A stretch of DNA of 64,000 nt, taken from assembly GCA_022457155.1 (NCBI GenBank), contig JAJGOT010000198.1, positions 159,001 to 223,000 on the forward strand, in the 5' to 3' direction. The translations under genes were made by a program, and so were the position numbers. Shown here piece after piece: positions 1 through 12,200 of the stretch. The notes under the pieces are model-generated. The model was not told the DNA's origin, ran no database searches, and saw only the letters and a list, made by a program, of their open reading frames with translations. Position 1 is the first letter of the stretch. Each line of letters starts with the position of its first letter. This stretch comes from Cladopsammia gracilis. Its lineage: Eukaryota; Cnidaria; Anthozoa; Scleractinia; Dendrophylliidae.

Positions 1-255
1 CCATCTGTTTCTTGCTCGGCGACACATTCACAGTGATCATGCCATTAATCAGCATGCGCTTCTCCGTCGCCGACTCTACAGCCAGGAATTTAATCGACCT
101 CATGTGATCAGTGACTTTGCTGATGGTAAGCATGCTGCCAGGCTCGATGTTTTCACCATTCAGTGGCTTGGCGTCGCTTGACATCAGCGTTACCCTAGCC
201 CCTGCATTGTTCGTGATTTGTAGTAGGATAGAGAACTGCTGGGATGGTGGGATTA
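1..255 (-). CDS. Gene B exon 46: unrecognised repeat domain, copy 4 (cut by window edge)
   Basis: The exon runs from an acceptor at 256 to the window edge and encodes [54 protein letters not shown] and a final VNVSPS. It matches the other copies over nearly the whole domain. The acceptor at 256 gives the right phase, whereas the nearer AG would put it out of frame. Confidence 0.7.
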
Positions 256-3200
256 CTGGTGGCATATCTAAACAAAACATCAAGGGATATTATAAATTGA
301 TGAATAGAATTCTGATAATAAAACGCGGGTAACATCCTGCAGTGTGACCATTCAAATGCCGCCCTATTCTCCCATGACGGCGGCGGCGGCGGAGACCGAT
401 GACAATGATGATGATGACCATTCAAATGAAAGCTATTTAGAAGTACTTTTCTGTGGTGCTGATCAATACGCTGTACTAGATGGTTGTAACGTTTAAGTCT
501 GGATGAAATCATGAAGTGTGACCATTCAAACGAAAGCTACTGAGCAGTACTTTCCTGTGGTACTGTTTATTATGCCGTACAAGGTGATTCTACTTTTCGA
601 GTCTGTGGATGAAATCCTAAAGTGTGACCATTCAAATGAAAGCTATTGAACACCACTTTATCGTGCTGTTGTTTCATTTTAAAAATATGCAACATGAGTT
701 GAGCTGATTGGCAATCCAGATTTTTGCATAATAATCTTATGCAATCTTGTCAGGGTCGTATAGCACACAGTCGTCTCCAGCGAAGAAAGAAATTACAAGA
801 TGTCTGCACACAGGCGATATTGCTCGCTACAGATGTATGCTAACTATAACTTACATTTGTCGGTGATGTTGATCACTTGCCATACCCCCATTTTCTCTTC
901 CGGGATGATAATTAAACTGGGTTGATTATTCAGAACACACGAGTGGTCAGCAGCTTTGGCCCAGAAGGTTATCGGATTCCTGTGTGTCACGTTTTTGGTG
1001 ATTTTCACAATGGTTCTTGGTTTGATTAAAAATCCCTCTGGAGGGTTTTTGTCGCTTGTTGTGATTTGTACGCTCTGAGTTCCGTAGTTTGAGAAGCGCA
1101 TGCTGATATAGAACAATGTTACTGGGGAAGCTAAAAAAAGAAACATTTTGTAAATACAGTCAATTCTCTCTTAAGCCCGGTTTCCATATGATCGCTACGA
1201 TCGCTACGATCGCTACGATCGTTGCGATCGCTGCGATCGCTGAAAAAAATAGTTCAGCGATCGCAGCGATTGATGGTTTCCATATGATCGCTGCAATCGC
1301 TACGATCGCTGAGAAAGTGAATGAAGATCGAGGGGACCTGGGTCTGACAATATCGTTTCGCCTCATTCTTGAAATTCAACATAGCGGCTGTGAATTGTTT
1401 TTAAAAATTGTTGTAAAGACAGTCGTATCTTTGCACTTCTTCCATAAAAAGGGCCAAATCGCACCCTTTGAATGAGCGTACGCAGTGCATCATGGTTTTT
1501 TTTGCCGTCGCTGCGATCGCTGCGATCGCTGGAGAGTGGTTTCCATATGATCGCTACGATCGCTACGATCGCTGAGATAGAATCACAGCGATCGCAGCGA
1601 TCGTTGTCGCTGCGATCGCTGTGATCGCTACGATTGCTGGAGAGTGGTTTCCATATGATCGCTACGATCGCTGAACTTTTTTTTCAGCGATCGCAGCGAT
1701 CGCAGCGATCATATGGAAACCGGGCTTAAACGGACACATTTCTACGACGGACAGCTCCAGTTGGCCTCTGCCGTACTACAGTCACTCAGTTTCTAAACGC
1801 GAATATCTCCTGACGTCATTGTTCACATTTTTTTTCCATTAGCGTACGAATTAACGAAGTGAATGCATTGTGCTAATTACCAATTGAAAGTAAAAGTTCA
1901 AATTGTTAGCCCTTTGCATGTAATATTTAAGAAATTATGAGCTATTCACGAGGGTCTCATTGGAGTGGTGGCTTTTACGGTTAAAATTTTGGCGTTTTTA
2001 CGGCTAATGGTTAAAATCTTTATTTCCGTTAACGTTAACAGAAAATTTAGATTAAAGTGCACCTAACCCCCAATTTTTTTTCTTTTAATCAACTCAATAT
2101 ACGTTGAAAAGTCGAATAGTGAAATATTTCTTGTTTTTTACGTCGCGTTAGTGAGTTATAGAGATTTGAATTTACTAAATGCTAATTAGATGACGTCAAA
2201 TGCAGACTCGTTTATTATACAACTACTTGTTTCCACCTCCAAGTAATATTCTTTTTTGCAGATCGATTGACTATAAACAGTTTTTATTAGTATTTTTCAA
2301 ATTAATTATCTTTAAGCTGTGAACTGCTTATTGTAAATTGAAGTAGAAATAATGGGAAAGTCTGCATTTGACGTCATCTAATTAGCATTTTGTAAATTCA
2401 AATCTCTATAACTCACAAACGCGACGTTAAAAACAAGAAATATTTCACTGTTCGACTTTTCAACGTACATGGAGTTGATTAAAGAAACAAAAAATTAGGG
2501 TTTAGGTGCACTTTAAAAAGTTCATTAATAAAACACAAGAACTCAAATAACACCGCTAGCCCTGGGACTTTACTAACCCTGGTTGGTCATTGGTCACCGT
2601 GAGAGTTACTGCAGATTTTGTGTGGGGAGGGGGAGGGGGGTTAAAACACAAGAATTCAAATAATACCGCTAGCCCTTGGATTTTACTAACCCTGGTTGGT
2701 GACCGTGAGAGTGACTGCAGCATTTGTATCCTTGGTTGGGATGGGCTTAAGCTCTAACACCGGCTTGTAGTTAATGAAAAGCTTCTTGTTCTCGTCAGCC
2801 TTTAGGTACGTTGTGAAGCGAACTGCAAGAGGTGATCGAATCTTCTTTGTGATAACTGCGATCATGTTTTTCAGGATAACAAAGCCACCTTTTGGATCTC
2901 CATCTGAGGGCATGAGTACGATATCACCGCCAGCCCTGTTGACGATTCGCAGCACAAGGTAATACCACTGGTTGGAAACTGCGAAGAAACATTCAGATTG
3001 AAATACAAATTCTCCTTCCTTGTCCTCATACGTTTCGTATAGAAGTTGTGGGGAGAAGTTGTTAAAATATCAAGAGAATTCTTGGGTGATCATGTCCTTA
3101 ATTCTCATGAATTATTTGGAATTGATATAACAAGGAGAAAGTTGGTGATGATCAATCGTTTTTCACCGTTTGGCCACCAAACGCAAGTAATCGCACGTCA

Positions 3201-6200
3201 ACCCAATTTAAAGGGGAATTGTCACGCAGATATTGCTGTGTTTTGGTCAAAATACACTAAATATATGACAAAGTATCTTTGCTCAAACAAAAAAATGCTT
3301 TTAGAACACCAAGAAGATAATATCAAGTGATTTCTTCAAGGAAGAACAAACCATAATAAGACAGTTTTTCTGCGATTTTTCCACGACACTTGGAAGGAAC
3401 TTGAAAAAATTGGCCAATTTTTTCAAGTTGCAATCCATTTCCATCCTGGCCATCCGCAGCCAAAGATAACAAATACTGGTTTCTGTGCACTGATACACTA
3501 TTTGTTAACAAAACTGGACCATTATTTGAAGGTTTCCATTGAAACAAATATTATGTTTTTGGGCTTTTCAAAGTGATACTAAAAATAGGTGACAGTGTCC
3601 CTTTAAGCGGCCATTTACTAGCACAACTGTGTGGGACAAGGCCGACAAAACTTGCGTGTACCTAGGAGTAATCAATTAGCTACCATATTGGGTTCTTGAG
3701 CTCGTTAGTGAGATTGATCATGAAGTTTGGTCATCTTATTAGAAAAGGAAGTATTATTCGAGCGGTTTTCAATTGAGTGTCCTAAAAAATCAAAACCAAA
3801 GTGACCGCTCTGGCCAATCAGAACAGACGCAGACAATCCGATAAACAAATCAGAACTCATGCAAGTACATGTACGTGTACCCGGCGCCAAGCGCGGGAAA
3901 GCGCGGGAAAGCGCGTGCGAACAAGTCACGATTGTTCTGATTGGTTGAGAGAGTGGCGCGATATGTTTTAACCAATCACAAAGCATAGCAATAAAAAACT
4001 AAAGCAATCGCAAAATTACTTTCTACACTCAATGGAAAAGCGCTCTAATTCAACTGTGACCAATAAGAATTTCATAAATCGCTGCGCCGCTTCAGACAGT
4101 GACTTACTTGGTTTGCCAATAACCAGGTTAATGGGGATCACGTTTTTATTCCGAACAGGCCTCAGAGTTAGAAGCTGCGTGCCATTTATCAACAGAAACT
4201 GCTTTCTGGTCTCGGCATCAACAACGGCAAATTGCAATGGTGGGACATTGGGCTCCACTACTGGAACATCCTTCGTTATCATTGCGATAACATTGGGGTT
4301 GATAGGCATGCCACTAGCCGGGTCGTTATCACCTGGGATGAGGATAACTTTCTTGCCGGACAGATTTGTGATTTTCATTTTCACGAAATAGTCCACTAAC
4401 GGCTGCTTGGACACAACTAAAAACAGGGAGAAGAAAATGGTTACATGATCACATTTATACTAGAAGGCTAAGTCAGTTAATTTAATCTCAAATGCACAGC
4501 TGGCCATCCCCTGGAACACAGAGAAATTAAGAATATATCAAAGATATTAATATCGTTTGAACCTTAAACCATCAAGCTCCCAATCACAAGACCAACACAC
4601 CAACCACTTGTGAAGTTGGTTTGATCTGCAAGGACCACCAAGCAATGTCCTTCGCAGCCGTTTATTTGGGTCGTCACGCAACGCTCATTCGGGAGGAGCG
4701 TTACGTAGAATAGTTTCCATCAGCTTATTTATCATAATCAGCTAGCTACCTATCTTCCTAACTACAAATAAGCGGTACAAAAAAACTGCTTTTCATGGAG
4801 GCCGTGTTCAAAAATATACTTAAAACTTTACACATGTACTTAAAAACTATGGCGACTTAGTTTTGTCTTAAACTCGCTTAAGGAAGTCGCTTGTCTTAAT
4901 TCTGTGGGTAAGCTGTTCCACAACTCCACTGTACGAAAAACTTCTCTTCAGATAACCAGTGCGAAGTTGTGGAAGAACTAGTTTGTTTTCGGTATTCGTT
5001 AAACGATAAGCATTTGCGTTGTCGCGATAAACAAATCTTGATCGTAGATATTCTGGTGTCATCCCATGTAAGGTCAAAATATAGGCTGCGTAGGAGACTA
5101 AGCAGAGGCTACCAACACGTGCAATACATGAAAACGAATAAACACCCCAGGAAATCCCCACTGGCTGCCCGCATGTGAAATTCTCTAATGGGCTGCAATC
5201 CCTGCCCAGTGTGCATTGGCTTGAGGTTAACCTTGCCACAATAACAACAACGATCCGGGGAGATACAGGATTAAGGCCTGAAAATTTTCTTGTCAGCCTC
5301 AAATTGCACCTCCTTCAGTTCCTTTATAACTGGAATTATCACATTCTCTTTCATTCTTTCTCCGCAGTTCATATGAATTTAGAGCAGTTTTCAATTGAGT
5401 GTGAAAAGTAATTACACGATTGCTTTGGTTTTTCATTGCTACGCTTTGTGATTGGCTAAAAAATCTCGCGCCACTTTCTAGAACAATCAGAAGTAAAACA
5501 AAAACCAATCGTGACTTGCTCGCACGCGTTTTCCCGCGCTTGGCGCCGCCGACATGTAATTGCTTTGAGCTCTGATTGGTTCATTGGATTGTTTACGACT
5601 GCTGTGATTGGTCAGAGTAATTACTTTGGTTTTGGTTTTACCACACTCAATTGAAAACTACTCTAAGAGTAACAGGCTTTTAGCAAGAAATTGAAAAGTT
5701 GGCGTGCTGAAAAACGAAAGAATTAGGGGCCATTTATGAATTTCTTTAAAAAGTGAACGTCCACAGGACGCCTGGACACCCTGCTGGCTAAAAGCTTGCA
5801 GAGTAAGCAAGAAGTTCGAGCCAACGGGAATTCCAGGAATTAAGATGCTAATGTCTAAATTTACAAAGTATGCAAATCTACTCACTGTTCTTCCAGAAGA
5901 ATCCAAAAATCTTATTAACCCACTGTTGATTGAGATACTGCTTGAAAACAGCAATGGATGACACGTAAACCAAGCCACACATTTGCTGGGGTGCCTGTGC
6001 AAGTCCGCGCCCAACAGCAACGTTAGGTTTAGCACTGTACACAGGTGTAGGCGCTGCATTATTCTGAGGTGCAGCAAGGCTGGCTTTCAGATTACTGTTG
6101 CCGTAAAACTGAAGACCTGTCTTTGGATGCCAGGTGAGTAGAACGTAGCACCAGAAGTCGAAGGCTGCTGGAGTTTTTACCTGGACAAAACGTCATTATA

Positions 6201-9200
6201 GAGAAGTCACACAGGGACGTGATAAAATTGACTTCTACGGGAATTTTTTTGTTACATTTGTTCACACTGGTAAGTTTATCTTAGCATGTTTTAAACCGTA
6301 CAATTACGAAGTTCAACGTAACGAGTAAAAGCCTTAAGAGGTCACAGCTCTTTTCGGCTGGCCGTTTCTCTTGGACTGTTAAAATATGCAATCTGTTTTA
6401 ACTAATTAAATAATGCTTATAGGACCATAAAATTGGATGTTCTAGCTAAAAAACTTAGCAGAAAGTAATGTAAAATCCTGTAAAAAGTACCGTACAATTT
6501 ACGGTACACTGCCGAAATTATCAACTATCTCGTGATAGTTGATGAGGGCGAAGCCCAAATCAACCATCACGTGATAGAAATCAAAAGCGAATAATCTAAT
6601 TGTTTTACAAATACTCTTTATAGGAACTTCGAAAAAACGCAAAGAAGCGGCCGCCATTAGGCAACTCACTCTACTCACTTTCTAAGACAGAATAGATAGT
6701 GGGAAGCGTAACCAATAAGAGAACAGCATTCGTGATAGAACGCTAGTAGATTTATAACTAATGTTGCATGGAGGTTGCTTTTGTGGCAATTTTATTCCAA
6801 TGTCAGTAGATGGAATCCTAAAGTGTAACCATTCAAATTAAAGCTACTGAGCAGTTCTCTCCTGTGGTACTGTTTATTATGCTGTACAAGGTGGTTCTAA
6901 CGTTTGAGTCTGTGGATGGAATCCTTAAGTGTAACCATTCAAATGAAAGCTATTGAGCAGTTCCTTCCTGTGGTACTGTTTATTTTGTTGTACAAGATGA
7001 TTCGAAGTTTTGAGTCAGTGGATGAAATCCCAAAGTGTGACCATTCAAATGAAAGCTGGTGGGCAGTACATTCCTATGGTGCTGTTTATTACGTTGTGCA
7101 AGGTGGCTGTAACTTTTATGTCTGTGAATGAAATCCTGACGTAGGACCATACAGAGGTAAGTCACCGAAAATTATTTTTGTATTAAGCTTTACATTGATT
7201 ATTTACACTTAATATGTTCAAAGTCAATCCATTTACCTGCCAAGTCCCCTTTGAGGTCGTAACCTGGGCAACCATTGCCCCTCCAGCTACATAAAGCGAC
7301 ACACCTTGAGCCTTTGCGCCAGGTCCAGTGTCCAAAATGTACTTGGGCTGCTTACAAAACTTTACAGACAAGTCTATCCGAATCTTGATCCCAATAGCGA
7401 AGCCTTTTTGGCAACTATCTGGGTTCAAGAGGCAGTCTTGAGCGGAGATCGTGGTCGAAAGCCACGTCGTGTTGAACAACCGGAAGCCCATGTTGAGGAG
7501 GCTTGGTTTCCCGTTGATAATGAATGGGGGAGTGCCGACTATCTGATTCTGTTTTATGGACAGGAAGTACCAGTAATAACTGGTGGGAACGGGTGGTTCT
7601 ACAGAGAAGAAGGAAGAGATCAAGGAAAGTCACAAAGTTGACTCTGAAAGAGAGCGAGTTAATTGCATTCACTTGGAACACTGACAATGAATACAAAATG
7701 AAACAAACGCAATCATGACGGATGCACGGGTGTGTATGAACTAAGAAGCCTTATAATAATGGAGTTGGTTTCTAAAGAAACTGTGATGCTGTGATGGTGG
7801 GGGAGTAAACATGAAATTTCGTTTTATCAGCTGAGTTAATAACTAAATAGTTAAATCGTCCACCACAAATCATTGAAAGACAAAGGGCGAGCTCGAAAAG
7901 ACAGCTTGGTGAATCTTTTTACGGTTACCAACTTACCTTATCTACTAAGACTTTTAACAGAAGAAGCCTTACAGTATATAAGAGTTATGGCGGAAAAAAA
8001 CGGTTTTTACTTCGCATGAGTGTGTAATTCTAGCTAAACACCTTAAAATAAAAAAAATGAAGACTAAACAATAAAAATAACAACTTTTGTTCATCAAGTT
8101 CTGTACTCACCTTTTGGTCCTGGACCTGTCGGGGTAACTATTGTCGGTTTTACTCCTGAAAGAAAATAGTGGATTTGTTGATTTCTGTATGTGCACAAAA
8201 GTACATAACTATTTTCTTGTAGTGCTGTTTCTTCCACTTTACAAGGTGGATCTAACTTTTGAGTTTGTGTACCAAATCTTGAATTGTGACCATTCAAATG
8301 AAAGCTACTGAGCAGTATTTCCTGTGGTGCTGTTCATTATGCTGTTCAAGGTGGTTCTAACGTTTGCGTCTGTGGATAAAATCTCAAAGTGTGACCATTT
8401 AGATGAAAGCTATATATATGTTATTTACCGGCCGGGAGGTCCGTATAGGGAAAAACTGTGCCAGAGGTCTCGAGTACGGCCCGAGGCCGCAGGCCGAGGG
8501 CCGTACTCGAGACCGAGGCCACAGTTTTTCCCTATACGGACCGACCAAGGCCGGTAAATAACTTATTTATTTTTTTCCTACTACAATTCTACGATTTGCC
8601 GAGAAAATCTTGATACACTTGTACAGCTTTTCAAGAAATGTCTTTACACGCCGCCGCGTAAAGCAACTGACACAACGCGTGCAAAAAGTAACTCGGTAAT
8701 CTTCACAACTTTTTCATTCGGAAACAAAAAATTTACTTCGCAAAGTGAACTAATTTCTATCAGTTTATTTTTCTCGGTAGAATAAACGGCTGTTGTGTTT
8801 GCCTGCGGTGAGGATAGAGAAATGTTCTTGCCTACAGCGAAGCCGTGGAAAGCTGAAGATTAACTTTAAAAACTTTTCAAATTTTTCTACAAATGGAAAG
8901 TCGAGAGTAATTCATTCATAGCAGTGCGAAAGCTTAAACTGAGCTATTCTTATTTAAAAATCATATCTTCTTAAATGAAAACTTACATAATTTAGATAAA
9001 AGAAGGAAACTGTAGAATATAAGCATACTAACCGAGCAATGTAGTTAAAGTACGAATTATCTCGTAAAATACGATCGTGAAAATGCGTATAAATTAACTG
9101 AAAACAACCCGTACAAAACTAGAATGACAAATTTAAGCAACTCTTTTTTAATGAAATTTCACAGAATCTCGATTAGAAGGAAAAGAAAAACGGAAAAATA

Positions 9201-12200
9201 ACACTTAAATCAAATGCAGTCAAAACCTTTGTAAACAAGCGCTAGATTGTCTAATCACAGTATTTTTTAAGTCACAAATGTCGCTTTGCAAAAAAAAAAA
9301 CAACAACAAACGCCGAACAAACTATAAAATCAACAAATCATAAAATCCAAAACTTTTACTCGCCTTTTCGAGGAATAACATTGGCCTTTAATTTTACGGC
9401 TGATTTCTCTATCCACTTAGTGTAATCTCTCATTCTTCATTGAGTCTTTTTCATACCTCGTTGAAGAGTTAGGATCTTTAGCGTGTTTTCGGATCTTTGT
9501 CAGCCGATGTCAGCCATGCATGGTGAAACTTTGCTGGTCGGTTTCTTCATTGTTTTCTTCATTTATGTCGTTAAATATTTTTTCTAGCTAATAAAATTCG
9601 CTTTCCCTTTGGTAGCTTTCGTCTGGGTCCACATTTGACGAGAAAATTCAATAATACCAGGGCTCACAAGCTTAAAACAACGGAGTCACAAATTATCGTG
9701 AATCATGCAACTACGCAACCCGGGCGGAATCGTTGAGTGAGCGGGCAAGATCGTAAATTTCCGCCCGCTCCCGGAACCAATCATATTGCAGGATTCGCAG
9801 AATTCCGCCCGCTCGCGCTCTGAGAAAAAAATAATGAGCAGTATTTCCTGTGGTGCTGTTCATTATGCTGTTCAAGGTGGTTCTAATGTTTGCGTCTGTG
9901 GATAAAATCTCAAAGTGTGACCATTTAGATGAAAGCTATTGAGCAGTATTTCCTGTGGTGCTGTTTATTATGCTGTACAAGGTGGTTCTAACTTTTGAGT
10001 CTGCAGATGAAATCCTAAAGTGTGACCATTCAAATGAAAGCTTTTGAGCAGTACTGTCCTGTGATACTGTTCTTAATTTCTTAATTTATGGACAGGAAGT
10101 ACCAGTAATAACTGTTCTTAATTTTTAGTGTTGGATGAAATCCTAAAGTGTGACCATTCAAATGAAAGCTACCGAACGGTATTTTCCTGTGGTACTGTTT
10201 ACTATGCTGCGCAAGGTGGTTTTAACTTTTGGGTCTGTGGATAAAATTCTACAGTGTGACCATTCATATGAAAGCTACTGAGCAGTACTTAGCAGTGGTG
10301 CTGTTTACTATGCTGTATAAGGTGGTTCTTTCTTTTGAGTGTTTGATGAAATCCTACATGTACAGAGTGACCATTCAAATGAAAGCTCTTCAGCAACAAT
10401 GAATTATTTTATACAGATGTAGCTGCACAAACCTGCACATCTGGCCTGGCATCCCACTCCTGTGGGGTACAGGTTTTCATTTCCAAGACAATTTCCAAAC
10501 TTGAAAGGTCTGCACTGCTTAAGATTGGAGTCAAAGTAGTACCTCACTTCAGCATTTACACACTTATCTGAGTCCCACACTCTCTGACACACTCCCGGCT
10601 CTGGAGGAAATGAAACAACAACATTAATTATTATTATATACCAGCAGTAATCGGAGATTATGGAGGCGCGTTCGAAGGAACTTCCGGCGGAAATGAGCCC
10701 CTGAAAAAAGCAATAGGGGCGGCCATTTGGAAGACCGTCTACCAAAAAATCTCAAATTTTACTGCATGTAAACCACAGGACAACCAACACGAACCAAATT
10801 AGAATTGCGTTCTTCGAACGCGAATATAGAGTGCTTTTCAATTGAGTGTCGAAAGTAATTTCGCATTTGTTTTGGTTTTGCATTGCTACGCTTTGTGATT
10901 GGCTAAAAAATCTCGCGCCACTTTCTCAACCAATCAGAAGTAAAACCAAAACCAATTGTTCATTGCCTGCACGCGTTTTCCTGCGCTTGTCGCCGGCTGC
11001 ATGTATTTTCTTCGAGTTCTGATTGGTTCATTGTATTGTCTGCATCTGTTGTGATTGGCCAGAGTAATTACTTTGGGTTTACTTTTACGACACTCAATTG
11101 AAAACCGCTCTAATGAATTCTACGTTCATTTTGATTGGTCATTACCTATGATCTGTTAGAGTACAGACGCACAGTTGACGTCATGGAGAATTTGTCTTCT
11201 CTGTTTCGTCCAACATGGAGGACAGTTTTGAAAATGCGGACGAGATTATTGCGGAAAGGAAGGTGAAGGTATCGCAAAAATGTTAAGCAGAAACTATTGA
11301 CAATTACCGAAGAGAAAAGTATTTTGTTGACGTGGAAAATGCTGAATTTACAAAAAAAATCCTCGAACAGTGATGGTCACAATCGAGTGCTACGAGGCTA
11401 GTTTTCTTCCTTGTTATTGTATAAAACAAATCGATTCCATTTTGCCGTGCGTCTGTTCAGTTATAGATCACATATGACGACAAAATGTGGTGAGAATGTT
11501 TTTTTGACGTGGAAAATGCTGAATTTACAAAAAAATCCTCGAACAGTGATGGTCACAATCGAGTGCTACGAGGCTAGTTTTCTTCCTTGTTATTGTATAA
11601 AACAAATCGATTCCATTTTGCCGTGCGTCTGTTCAGTTATAGATCACATATGACGACAAAATGTGGTGAGAATGTCAATTCCAACTCGCCTACAGCTCGT
11701 TGGCCACTTTTTCGTTTTTACCACATTTTATCGTCATCTGTGATCTCTTAATGAAAAGACGCACAGCAAGATGGAATCTATAGATGGCTTTCAGTCACGT
11801 GACCTTCAGTCTTGTGGGACTCAAATGACAAAGGCCATGGTGGCCATGTTGGTGTACATAACAAAAGAAGTTCATTAAAATTCTTTTGTTGTTAAACACC
11901 AATATGGCCGCCGTGACGTAACGTGAAAACCACCTATTTCATAAATAAAACAACTTCGAAACAACCAATAAAAAAGCGCAGTGATGCAAAATTGAAGTAA
12001 ACAAGAATTATGAAGGAGATAAATGAAATTCCGAATTTGAAGTAATGCATTTTACACCATTTTGCCAGAATTTCTGGCAGACAGCTGTAATGTCAGGACA
12101 GAAAAAAAAGACATGAATGGTTACTAAATTAGTGATGGCAGTAAGACTTACGAATGAAATATTATTACACGACAAGTAACTTACCGCACACTTGCTCACA

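Noticed and set aside
1171..1729. GCGATCGC words suggesting cyanobacterial HIP1 contamination
   Set aside because: They are confined to one inverted-repeat element with TTAA ends inside animal introns.
4016..4107. Extension of exon 43 beyond 4108 on the minus strand
   Set aside because: The open frame continues into the MITE inverted end; the GTAAGT donor at 4107 keeps the phase and is preferred.
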